The notes under the pieces: model-generated
Seen by the model: the letters and a program-made list of their open reading frames with translations, nothing else
The model's database searches: none
What the model was told of the DNA's origin: nothing
NCBI RefSeq assembly: GCF_000732195.1
Contig: NZ_JNNU01000016.1
Coordinates: 87,848 to 151,847 of the forward strand
Origin: Neorhizobium vignae
GTDB taxonomy: Bacteria > Pseudomonadota > Alphaproteobacteria > Rhizobiales > Rhizobiaceae
DNA length: 64,000 nucleotides
Direction: 5' to 3'
Part shown: in pieces, positions 17,065-24,850 of the stretch
How positions within the stretch are numbered: position 1 is the stretch's first letter
How the letters are laid out: each line of letters opens with the position of its first letter
Made by a program: the position numbers and the translations under genes

Positions 17065-17166
17065 CATGCAGACCCACCATCGCAGCAGCCATAGATCTAA
17101 AGGCAGGTCATGTGCTGTACCCGCCGCTCGGCGTGACAAAAGTTCAAACATTAAGGACGTAACCTC

Positions 17167-18405
17167 ATGAATTTGCCACTCAACCCAAACCGTCTGCTAG
17201 CCGCTGTCGCGTCAGGTCTGATCTTTGCGGCTTCCGGAGCGTTTGCCGATGAAGATCGTGAGACGAAGGAAGCATGGCGCCTGTTTGTCGGTGATCACAC
17301 GAACCCCGTCGTGCGTGCCATCAACTTCGAGAACGGCAAGGAACTCGGCAGCTACGACGTCAAGGGTCCCGCAGCTCTCACCGCCAGCGCGTCCGGCCAG
17401 ACCGTGTTCGCGACCCAGTCAGATCATGACATCGTTCACGTCATCAAAACCGGCATCGATTTCTCCGATCACGGAGAGCATCGGGATCTGAATGTTTCCG
17501 ACGTCGGGCTGTTGCCCGTGACCTTCGAGGGCAAGCGTCCCTTCCACGTCGTTCCGCATGACGACCATGCGATCCTCTTTTACGATCGAGGCGGCAAGGC
17601 GGATATCATCGACGAAACAGCTCTTCTTGAAGGCAGGGCTGACGTGAAGACAATCGACACGACGAAGCCGCATCACGGCGTAGCGGTGACGATGGGTCGT
17701 TTCGTGCTCGTGTCGGTCCCAAACACTGAAGTCGAAACCAAGCCCGACGAACTGCCTCCGAGGGTCGGTCTTCGCGTCGTCGATGAGGCGGGCAAACAGA
17801 TCGGCGACGTCGCGAAATGCACCGATCTTCACGGCGAGGCCACCTCTACCCGGCTCGTCGCCTTCGGTTGCAAGGAAGGCGTTCTCCTTGCCCGGCCCGG
17901 GGGCCTTGATGGGCCGAGGCTGGAAATGCTCGCTTACCCGGCGGACCTGCCAAAGGGCAGCACCGGGACCTTGCTTGGTGGCAAGGCGATGCAGTTCTTC
18001 CTCGGCAACTACGGCGAAGACAAAATCGTCCTGATCGATCCGGACGCCGAGGCGCACTTCCGGCTGATCGGCCTGCCCACCCGCCGCGTCGATTTCCTCC
18101 TGGATCCGACAACGCCGCGCAACGCCTACATCCTGACGGAGGACGGTGATCTTCATGTGCTGGACGTGATCAAGGGCGAGATCGTTGGCAAGGCCAAGGT
18201 CACCGAGCCCTACAGCAAGGACGGCCATTGGCGTGATCCGCGCCCACGCCTTGCCGTTGCGGACGGCCATATCGTCATTACCGATCCGCGGCACTCGCTG
18301 GTTCGGGTTGTCGATGCGCAAAGCCTGAAGGAGGTCCGTACGATTCCCGTCGAAGGCAAGCCCTTCACGATCGTTGCCGTCGGCGGCTCCGGAGCATCGC
18401 ATTGA
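17167..18405 (+). CDS. aztD: Zinc metallochaperone AztD
   Basis: 412 residues with a signal peptide (LLAAVASGLIFAASGAFADE), so periplasmic. The body matches AztD: WRLFVGDHTNPVVRAI at the start of the beta-propeller, KPHHGVAVTMGRF, DLHGEATS, LGGKAMQFFLGNYG, DGHWRDPRPRLAVA and the C-terminal FTIVAVGGSG. AztD binds zinc through propeller His/Asp residues and passes it to the AztC binding protein of the AztABC importer. Two points stand out: the His/Asp-rich flexible segment after the signal peptide is replaced here by the acidic, His-free DEDRETKEAW, and no aztABC genes occur nearby. It is followed by a strong hairpin and preceded by two Zur-like boxes, which suggests low-zinc induction. Confidence 0.85.
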   Translation: MNLPLNPNRLLAAVASGLIFAASGAFADEDRETKEAWRLFVGDHTNPVVRAINFENGKELGSYDVKGPAALTASASGQTVFATQSDHDIVHVIKTGIDFSDHGEHRDLNVSDVGLLPVTFEGKRPFHVVPHDDHAILFYDRGGKADIIDETALLEGRADVKTIDTTKPHHGVAVTMGRFVLVSVPNTEVETKPDELPPRVGLRVVDEAGKQIGDVAKCTDLHGEATSTRLVAFGCKEGVLLARPGGLDGPRLEMLAYPADLPKGSTGTLLGGKAMQFFLGNYGEDKIVLIDPDAEAHFRLIGLPTRRVDFLLDPTTPRNAYILTEDGDLHVLDVIKGEIVGKAKVTEPYSKDGHWRDPRPRLAVADGHIVITDPRHSLVRVVDAQSLKEVRTIPVEGKPFTIVAVGGSGASH

Positions 18406-18419
18406 TGCGATACCATTCG

Positions 18420-18449
18420 GGTCCGGAATTGCCACGGCAGTTCCGGACC
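18420..18449 (+). terminator. Strong hairpin after aztD, probable terminator
   Basis: GGTCCGGAA (18420-18428) pairs with TTCCGGACC (18441-18449), and inner TGCC/GGCA bases extend the stem. No T-tract follows. It probably separates aztD from the riboswitch-controlled operon. Confidence 0.65.
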
Positions 18450-18589
18450 AGGACCTATTTCAGGACGACTATCCAGCAGCTGGCGCCCAATCGACAGCCC
18501 TCCCGGATCCTTTTTGAACCTTGGCAACCACGAGCCGCGTGATGCTGCATGGAGCGGCTGCGTTGACAGTCGGCAGATGGAGTGTAGTT

Positions 18590-18768
18590 TGGCGGCGTCA
18601 AGGTTCTTCCATCCCGCGATGGAAGCTAAGAGGGAATCCGGTAAAAACCGGAGCTGTCCCGCAACTGTGAGCGGTGAGCCGTTCGTCCAACATGTCACTG
18701 GCAGCCAATGCCGGGAAGACGGGCGATGAAGGCTTTGACCCGCGAGCCAGGAGACCTGCCTGACGATA
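18590..18768 (+). ncRNA. Cobalamin (adenosylcobalamin) riboswitch
   Basis: The conserved core is readable: GGGAATCCGGT at about 18632, then AAAAACCGGAGCTGTCCC and GCAACTGT at 18661-18668, and the B12 box GCCAGGAGACCTGCC at 18746-18760. GTCA (18597-18600) can pair with TGAC (18761-18764) to close P1. Between the aptamer and the next gene, TTCCGTGG (18773-18780) can pair with CCAC-A-GGAA (18791-18799), a possible expression platform. Such elements switch off B12 synthesis and cobalt uptake genes when the coenzyme is plentiful. Confidence 0.93.
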
Positions 18769-18875
18769 GAAGTTCCGTGGTCGGGGTGTGCCACAGGAAT
18801 GACGGTTCCGTCGGGCCATCGTGCCTGCCGCAACCTTCATTTTTGCTGCCTCCTCCTTTGAGTGAGACGAAGGCA

Positions 18876-19685
18876 GTGAAAACACAGGGATTATCTTCCC
18901 AGAATGCATCCGGGCGCGCCGTCCTCCTGATCGCGAAATCCGCCTTTGCGGCATCGCCGCATCTGGAAATGCAGCGGCTCGCGGAGCTTGCGGCCGGCAT
19001 GACCGGGGCCGGGATCGTCCGGTTCGCCTTTACCGAGCAAGGAACCCCCTCGCTGCGCGAAGCGCTGTCCAGTCTGCTCGATGAGGATGTCGAAACCATC
19101 GTTATCGTACCACTCGTCCTGCCCAAGGAGCCGAGCTTCCATATCTGGCTGACGAAATCGCTGACGCGCTGGAAGGCGGCCGACAGCCGCCCCTGGCCGG
19201 CCTTGTCCGTCGCCAGGGATATCGCCTCCAGCACGCTGATGGCGCATCTTCTCGGCGAACTGCTGGAAACGGCTGAGGAGCTGGATGCCCCAAAGACCGA
19301 AAATCCACCTGTCATCGAAGGTTCACTCGTGCCCGCCCAGAAACGCCGCGTGCTCGTCTGTCAGGGCGGTCCCTGCAACGCGGCCGGAGCCGATGTGATC
19401 TGGGCACATCTGCGCAACCAGCAGGAGCGGCAGAAATTGCGCACGGCCGGCGATGGCACGATGACCGCAAAATCCACCTGTCTCGGTCCCTGCAGTCTGG
19501 CGCCCGTGCTGCAGGTGTTTCCGGAAGGCACCTATTACGGCGGGGTCAACGAAGGTGCGATCGACCGGATCATCGGCGAGCACCTGCTTGGCGGCCGGAT
19601 CGTCGAAAACTTCGCCTATCACCCAACGGGCCGCAAGCAGCGGCTTCGCACTCCATCCGAACAGAACAAGAGGAGAGAGAATTGA
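18876..19685 (+). CDS. CbiX/sirohydrochlorin-cobaltochelatase-like domain fused to a [2Fe-2S] ferredoxin domain
   Basis: 269 residues. Residues 12-130 resemble the CbiX/SirB chelatase fold (AVLLIAKSAFAASPHLEMQR, then VETIVIVPLVL). Residues 155-245 form a thioredoxin-like [2Fe-2S] ferredoxin with Cys162 and Cys167 (VCQGGPC) and Cys202 and Cys206 (TCLGPCSL). The start is the GTG at 18876 after a GAAGG site, downstream of the riboswitch; earlier in-frame starts would lie inside the riboswitch. The CbiX half would insert cobalt into the corrin ring precursor, or may act in metal handling. The chelatase domain lacks the usual HG(S/T)R opening (here IAKSAF), so activity is uncertain. It overlaps the next gene by 4 bases (TTGA). 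Confidence 0.82.
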   Translation: MKTQGLSSQNASGRAVLLIAKSAFAASPHLEMQRLAELAAGMTGAGIVRFAFTEQGTPSLREALSSLLDEDVETIVIVPLVLPKEPSFHIWLTKSLTRWKAADSRPWPALSVARDIASSTLMAHLLGELLETAEELDAPKTENPPVIEGSLVPAQKRRVLVCQGGPCNAAGADVIWAHLRNQQERQKLRTAGDGTMTAKSTCLGPCSLAPVLQVFPEGTYYGGVNEGAIDRIIGEHLLGGRIVENFAYHPTGRKQRLRTPSEQNKRREN

Positions 19686-21178
19686 CGTCGCAGACTCTGT
19701 CGCGCCTGGCCGCCGCCTGGCTCGCCGCCGCCACCTTTGCCACCGCAGGCACCGTCCTCGCAGGCGAGCCGCTTCGCGTCGGTGCCACCTACATCACCAG
19801 CGGAACGGACCCGGCCAAGGGCTCGAACGGCTGGGCGCTGGTCAGCCATGGCGTCGGCGAGAACCTCTTCACCGTCGATCGGGACGGCAAGCTCGTGCCG
19901 GAGTTGGCCGAGAAGGTGGAGCGCGTCGGCGACCTGACCTGGACCGTGACCCTGAAACCCGGCCGCCTGTTCTCCGATGGCACGCCCGTGACCGCCAGGG
20001 CACTGGCCGCCGGCTTCGACACCACGTTCGCCAACAACAAGGCGGCGCTCGCGACCGGCGGCAGGCTGAGCTTCGAGGCGGGCGACGACCTGACGCTGAA
20101 GGTGACGACCGAAAAACCGGTGCCGCTCATTCAGGCACTCTTCGCCGAATGGCCACTGATTGCCTATAAACCCACCGAGGCCGGCAAAACCGTCTTCAGC
20201 GGTCCTTATCGGATCTCCGGCTTCAAGACGGATGCCTCGATCACGCTGGAGCCCAACGCGCATTTCGCCGGCGCCGACCAGCGTTCGCCGGTCAATTTCC
20301 GAAAGTTCGGCGATGCCCAGACCCTGACGCTGGCGCTGGAAGCAGGCGAACTCGACATGGCGTTCGGCTTGCCGTCGGAGGTCGTGACCCGGCTCAAGAC
20401 CAATCCGGACCTGACGATCAAGTCGTTCCCGGTCGGATACCAGTATCTCGCCTTCTTCAATACCGCCCGCCCGCCGATGAGTGACGTGACGGTACGCCGG
20501 GCGATCGATCTGGCCTTCGACCGCAAGGAGCTTGCAGCCGCGATCAACGGCGGCGAACCGGCCACAGGTGCCTACGCCGCCTATTTCCCCTTTGCAGGCC
20601 GGGAGGCACGGCCGACCGATCTTGCCAGGGCCGGCGCGCTGCTTGACGAAGCCGGCTGGGCAAAGGGCAGCGGCGGCATGCGCGAAAAGGGCGGCACGCC
20701 GCTGCGCCTGCTGGTCATCACCTATCCGCAACGCCCGGATCTCGTCACCATGCTGCCGGTGGTCAAGGCAGAACTCGCCAAGATCGGCATCGCGGTCGAT
20801 ACGCAGGTGGTGGAGAACATCCAGCAGGTGGCTTCGGCCGGCGACTTCGACATCGCGCTCTGGGCGCAGCACACGGCCCCGAGCGGCGACCCCGCCTTTT
20901 TCCTGAATTCGATGCTGAGAAGCGACGCTTCGCTGAACTATGCGAAATATGCCTCGCCGGACTTCGACGCGATCCTTAACCAATTTGCGGCCGAGGGCGA
21001 TCCGGCAAAGCGAGTGGCGATCGCGCTGGAGGCCCAGCAGAAGATCTTCGCCGATGCGCCCGCCTCCTTCCTGGTATCGCCCGTGTGGTATGTCGGCCTG
21101 TCGAAGCGGTTGAAGAACTACGAGCCGTGGGGATCCGACTACCACGTCCTGCGCGCCGATATCGGCGAGGCGGAGTAG
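19682..21178 (+). CDS. Solute-binding protein family 5 (nickel/cobalt or peptide importer)
   Basis: 498 residues. A signal peptide (LAAAWLAAATFATAGTVLAG) precedes a family 5 body: LRVGATYITSGTDPAKG, the VSHGVGENLFTVDRDGK segment, GRLFSDGTPVTARAL and the YLAFFNTARPPMSD segment. Such proteins bind peptides, opines or nickel/cobalt chelates. The TTG start overlaps the preceding stop (TTGA) and follows an AAGAGGAGAGAG ribosome site. Location behind a cobalamin riboswitch points to cobalt or a cobalt chelate as ligand; this is inference from context. It lies 8 bases before the first permease. Confidence 0.88.
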   Translation: MTSQTLSRLAAAWLAAATFATAGTVLAGEPLRVGATYITSGTDPAKGSNGWALVSHGVGENLFTVDRDGKLVPELAEKVERVGDLTWTVTLKPGRLFSDGTPVTARALAAGFDTTFANNKAALATGGRLSFEAGDDLTLKVTTEKPVPLIQALFAEWPLIAYKPTEAGKTVFSGPYRISGFKTDASITLEPNAHFAGADQRSPVNFRKFGDAQTLTLALEAGELDMAFGLPSEVVTRLKTNPDLTIKSFPVGYQYLAFFNTARPPMSDVTVRRAIDLAFDRKELAAAINGGEPATGAYAAYFPFAGREARPTDLARAGALLDEAGWAKGSGGMREKGGTPLRLLVITYPQRPDLVTMLPVVKAELAKIGIAVDTQVVENIQQVASAGDFDIALWAQHTAPSGDPAFFLNSMLRSDASLNYAKYASPDFDAILNQFAAEGDPAKRVAIALEAQQKIFADAPASFLVSPVWYVGLSKRLKNYEPWGSDYHVLRADIGEAE

Positions 21179-21186
21179 GCCACGTG

Positions 21187-22101
21187 ATGCGACTGGTCAG
21201 GTTCGGCATGCAATCGATAGCGGGGCTGCTGGCGGTTTCGCTCGCCTCTTTCTCGGTCATCACCTTGATGCCGGCCGATCCGGTCGCGATCGCCATTCGT
21301 CTCTGGAGCCTGCCGGCGACGGATGACACCGTCGCGGCATTGAGGGCGCAGTGGGGGCTCGACCAGCCGCTGCCGCTTCGCTATCTCCACTGGCTGGCAG
21401 ATTTCCTCGGCGGAGATTGGGGCCGCTCCTTCCGGACCGGGGAGCCCGTACTTGTCGAATTCGCCGAACGGTTGCCGGTCTCGTTGTCGCTCGGTCTCGC
21501 CGGCCTGGCGCTGGCGATCGTGCTGGCAATTCCGCTCGGATTCTTCTCGGCGGCCTATCCCGCAGGTGTCGTCGATCGGATGAACCGGGCTCTATCGGTC
21601 TTCGTGCAGGCGGTGCCCGCCTTCTGGCTGGGCCTTGTCGTTCTCTTTGTCCTCGGTGTGCAGCTGCGATGGATCAGACCCTTCGCCAATGATTGGACCG
21701 CGATCGTCCTGCCCGTCCTGCTGATCGCGCTGCATTCCGTTGCCGTTCTCTCCCGGGTCTACCGGCGCGACCTGAAGGAGACCGCCGGGCAGCCGCATTT
21801 CCGCACGGCACTTGCCAAGGGCCTGTCGGACAAACAGGCGCTCTGGCGACACGGCCACCGCAGCGCGCTCTATGCCCTTTCGTCGGCAGTCCGTTCCGAA
21901 GCGGGCTGGGTGATCGGCAGCACCGCGACCATGGAAATCCTTTTCGGCCTTGCCGGCATCAGCCAGTTCCTGGTGCAAAGCATCGCGGCACGCGACCAGA
22001 TGGTGCTGCAGGCCTATGTCATGGTCATTGCCATCTGGATGCTTGTGATGAATGCCGGCGCCAATCTCGCCATGCGCCTTCTCGATCCGCGTCTCGCCTG
22101 A
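21187..22101 (+). CDS. ABC transporter permease, NikB/DppB type
   Basis: 304 residues. MRLVRFGMQSIAGLLAVSLA is a typical DppB-like start with a first membrane helix. The TMPADP-like segment (LMPADPVAIAIRLW) and the family EAA region (RTALAKGLSDKQALWRHG) are present. The ATG at 21187 is used; the GTG at 21184 is better spaced from the GGAG at 21172-21175 and may be the true start. The stop overlaps the next ATG by one base. It is the first of two inner-membrane subunits. Confidence 0.9.
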   Translation: MRLVRFGMQSIAGLLAVSLASFSVITLMPADPVAIAIRLWSLPATDDTVAALRAQWGLDQPLPLRYLHWLADFLGGDWGRSFRTGEPVLVEFAERLPVSLSLGLAGLALAIVLAIPLGFFSAAYPAGVVDRMNRALSVFVQAVPAFWLGLVVLFVLGVQLRWIRPFANDWTAIVLPVLLIALHSVAVLSRVYRRDLKETAGQPHFRTALAKGLSDKQALWRHGHRSALYALSSAVRSEAGWVIGSTATMEILFGLAGISQFLVQSIAARDQMVLQAYVMVIAIWMLVMNAGANLAMRLLDPRLA

Positions 22102-22865
22102 TGCCCCGGCTGATCATGCTCGCGGCGCTCGCCGTCTTTCTCTGTGTCGGCGGCTTCTGGCAGCCACAAGATCCCGATGCGGTGGACATGCTTGCCCGTC
22201 ATTCCGGCATGACCGCCAGCCATCCGCTCGGTACCGATCATCTCGGTCGCGATCTTCTGTCGCGGATCATGGCCGGCGGCTGGCGGACGGCCTGCGTCAT
22301 TCTGTCGGTCGGCGCCATCGGCTTTGTGTTTGGCACCCTGCTCGGCACCGCTGCCGCCGTCCTCGGAGGCTGGCGCGAAACGGTGATCCTGCGCTTCTGC
22401 GAGTTCTTCGTCATGGTGCCGACGCTCATCGTCGCACTGACGGCGGCGGCGATTTTTGGCCTGTCGCCACTCAGCGCCGGACTGGCGCTCGGCCTGGCCG
22501 GCATCGGGCCTCACGCGCTGCTTGCGCACTCGCTGAGCCAGCGGGTGCTTGGCCGGCCGTTCATCCTGGCGGCGAGGAGCCTCGGCGTTTCCCCCTTGCG
22601 GATGATCGCCCGGCATCTGCTGCCCAACACCCTGCCACTGATGTTCGCCTATGTCGGCAACCAGGCGGGACTTGCGGCAGTTGCCTATGCCTCGCTCGCC
22701 TTCATCGGCCTCGGCGCCGATCCGTCGAAGCCCGATTGGGGATCGATGCTCTTTGAATATCGCATGTTCATTTTCGACCACCCAATGCTGATGATCTGGC
22801 CAGGCGTCGCGATCGCCCTGGTCACCGTCCTGCTCAACGGGTTTTTCGACAATGGCCGAGCGTGA
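22101..22865 (+). CDS. ABC transporter permease, NikC/DppC type
   Basis: 254 residues. The segment HPLGTDHLGRDLLSRIMAGG is the diagnostic N-terminal signature of DppC/NikC permeases, and the EAA loop reads LAARSLGVSPLRMIARHLLPN. The C-terminus (NGFFDNGRA) is intact. The TGATG junction couples it to the upstream permease. The next open frame starts at a GTGA overlap (22862) but breaks down within about 26 codons, so the ATPase genes expected here are missing. Confidence 0.92.
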   Translation: MPRLIMLAALAVFLCVGGFWQPQDPDAVDMLARHSGMTASHPLGTDHLGRDLLSRIMAGGWRTACVILSVGAIGFVFGTLLGTAAAVLGGWRETVILRFCEFFVMVPTLIVALTAAAIFGLSPLSAGLALGLAGIGPHALLAHSLSQRVLGRPFILAARSLGVSPLRMIARHLLPNTLPLMFAYVGNQAGLAAVAYASLAFIGLGADPSKPDWGSMLFEYRMFIFDHPMLMIWPGVAIALVTVLLNGFFDNGRA

Positions 22866-22939
22866 CGCTGGTCGAAAGCCGGCTTTCATATCTGTTCGGG
22901 AGAACGGCGGCAACGCTGCCGTCAGCGTTGGCGGTTTGC
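22862..22939 (+). pseudogene. Possible remnant of the importer's ATPase gene start
   Basis: A GTG at 22862 overlaps the permease stop as GTGA, the usual coupling in these operons. The frame reads MTLVESRLSYLFGRTAATLP and then runs into the 3' end of the convergent DUF3299 gene. The first residues look like the opening of a NikD/OppD ATPase, where an xLSxxFG-like strand is expected, but no Walker A follows in any frame. It may be the stub left by a deletion. The evidence is thin and a chance overlap cannot be excluded. Confidence 0.35.
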
Positions 22940-23494
22940 TTATCGCGCAAGAATCCCCAATGGCGAGATGGTCTTCAGGTCCGGGTCCACGAAGCCGGTC
23001 GCCTTTGCCACCTGGGCGTGGCTCATGCTGTAGCCGTAGTCGAGGACGCGTACCCCGTCCATGATGAAGAGCTGGGCCTTGTCCAAACCGGGCCGCAGAT
23101 TTCCTGTCACGGTGACGACTTCATAGACACGCGAGAGATGGAACGGCTCGGCAGCGACCACATGCACCAGCTGGTTCGGCGGGGGAGCAGCACTGTGGCT
23201 GCAGGCGCCGGCCCAGGGGACAAGCATGAACTCGTAGACCATCTCGCCATCCTGGTCGACCGGCAGGATGAACCCGGTCAGTTCCACCGTACGGGCTTCG
23301 TCACGCCATGAAAGTGTTTCCCCTTGGGGTCGGCTGGACGCCATGCCCGGCAGGGCAGCATCAGACCTCGATTGATCCGCAGGCCGCAGGGCGCTCCAAA
23401 GAACCGGCTGAGCACCCGCCAAGACGCCGGATGCCGGACAAATCGTCCCGATCACCATTGTCGTGATTTTCAGGAGGAAAAGCGCGCGCCTCAT
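22940..23494 (-). CDS. DUF3299 family secreted protein
   Basis: 184 residues. An N-terminal hydrophobic stretch (LFLLKITTMVIGTICPASGV) looks like a signal peptide, so the protein is probably periplasmic. The core ELTGFILPVDQDGEMVYEF, then PWAGACSH and PPPNQLVHV, is the DUF3299 signature (GACxH...PPNQxVHV), with Cys and His residues that could bind metal. Family function is unknown; in Pseudomonas a DUF3299 gene belongs to the zinc-uptake (Zur) regulon. The start at 23494 is six bases from a GGAG; an ATG two codons upstream overlaps that site. Its stop lies 75 bases beyond the end of the convergent permease. Confidence 0.85.
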   Translation of the reverse strand: MRRALFLLKITTMVIGTICPASGVLAGAQPVLWSALRPADQSRSDAALPGMASSRPQGETLSWRDEARTVELTGFILPVDQDGEMVYEFMLVPWAGACSHSAAPPPNQLVHVVAAEPFHLSRVYEVVTVTGNLRPGLDKAQLFIMDGVRVLDYGYSMSHAQVAKATGFVDPDLKTISPLGILAR

Positions 23495-23695
23495 CTGCAT
23501 CTCCGTTCACAGGGTTCCCCCGGCGACAGGCCCCCGCCGCTGCTGTCCCGGATGTTAGCTCGATTTCTTGACTGAGGTCAAAGCCAGATGGAAGAGGCTG
23601 CTTCTCGGCCCTCACTCGAGCCTCTGCCCGCAGTCACCGGAGTGGGCAGCTTCGATTTTCCATATCGCCATGGCAGGGGGCCCGGGGAAGGAGGC

Positions 23696-24598
23696 TCACC
23701 CGAGGGAATGCGAAGCCAGGGCATAGACCCTCGCACGACCATTTTGTCCGGCGCCGTAACTGGCTGCCTCCTCAGTCACCATCGTCGTCAAGGTGGCGTA
23801 GATGCTGAGCCCGCACTGCTGGATGAGCCCAGCAAACGGGCCGCTATCGAAATGTGTATCGACGCGCAGGAAGCCGTCGGCGTGGGCCGCAATATGCGGG
23901 TGGGTCACCGTGATGGCGTCCTCGTCGTTGCCGGCGACCACCGGCCCGACCACATGCCCTCGCCCGAAGCGCCGGCGCATTGAGAAGGCGCGCAACCGCT
24001 CGCCTTGGTAAAGACCGTAACAGATCGAACTCTCGAACAATCGCAGGAGGTGCAGGCTTCGATCCGCACCGAAGGCTGGAGCATCGAAGGCGATCATCGT
24101 GTCGAGATCGCCGCGATCCAGCCGCCTCAGAAAAAGCCCCTTCTCCAGAGGCGGAGGCGCCAAAGGCGCGATCGCTGTCCCCTGATACTGGTAAACCGTC
24201 TGCTTTGGCTTCAATCCCAACGAAGCATAAAGACGCTGGGCTTCCCGCGTCGAGTTGAGCCGAATGCGATTGCGGCCGCAGTCCGTCATGATCCGCTTCA
24301 TCAGCCACCTGGCCGCGCCGTTGGCCTGCAGCCTCGGAGAGGTAATCAGCATCCCGAAGGTGGCGAAGCCGTCGCCATGAGGAAACCACATGCCAGAGGC
24401 TCCCACCCGGCCGATCTCGTCGAGCGCCACATATCCTTTCCCGATGTCGAGCAGATGCTGCCAGTCGGCCGCCCGATGGGGCCAGCCCACCGAGATCGAC
24501 AAAGCCTGCAGCCTGGAGATTTCGACACTCGAGATATCCGCAAAGCGCATCTCGAAATTATCGACATTCAGGGTTCCTGGTAATTCGCTATCCATCAT
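23696..24598 (-). CDS. GNAT family N-acetyltransferase
   Basis: 300 residues. The N-terminal half is a GNAT fold: WPHRAADWQHLLDIGKGYVA, WFPHGDGFATFGMLITSPRL and the acetyl-CoA loop region LQANGAARWLMKRI. A second domain follows from about residue 150 (FLRRLDRGDLDTMIAFD through GRGHVVGPVVA). It is a clear paralogue of the GNAT protein at 33843-34679: both carry a WPHR..DW segment, a second domain with a GR G..VGPVVA motif and F..R.DT. The start could be 24598 or the adjacent ATG at 24595. It stands alone, divergent from the M20 deacylase gene. The acetyl acceptor is unknown. Confidence 0.82.
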   Translation of the reverse strand: MMDSELPGTLNVDNFEMRFADISSVEISRLQALSISVGWPHRAADWQHLLDIGKGYVALDEIGRVGASGMWFPHGDGFATFGMLITSPRLQANGAARWLMKRIMTDCGRNRIRLNSTREAQRLYASLGLKPKQTVYQYQGTAIAPLAPPPLEKGLFLRRLDRGDLDTMIAFDAPAFGADRSLHLLRLFESSICYGLYQGERLRAFSMRRRFGRGHVVGPVVAGNDEDAITVTHPHIAAHADGFLRVDTHFDSGPFAGLIQQCGLSIYATLTTMVTEEAASYGAGQNGRARVYALASHSLG

Positions 24599-24850
24599 TA
24601 TCCAGCCGAGAGAATATATCCTCCTTGGGGCGAACCGCTCGGATATCCCGGCAGTCACGTTAGTCGAGATCCCGCGAAACATTTCACTGCTGAAGCGGGA
24701 CCGGACACAAGATTTGACCGTATAGCGTCCACTTTCGGCAGCCATTGGTTTCTCCTGCCTCTAACCTTGCCGGCCAGGATTGGTTCGCTGCTCTGCAAAA
24801 GCAAGGTGTGTCGGCCAAAAGGTCATGGTTTTTAGGGGCGGGAACAGTCG

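Noticed and set aside
22862..23311. Open frame of about 150 codons starting at the GTGA junction, taken as a whole gene
   Set aside because: Beyond about 22940 it is antisense to the DUF3299 gene. Only the first 26 codons are considered, as a possible ATPase-gene remnant.
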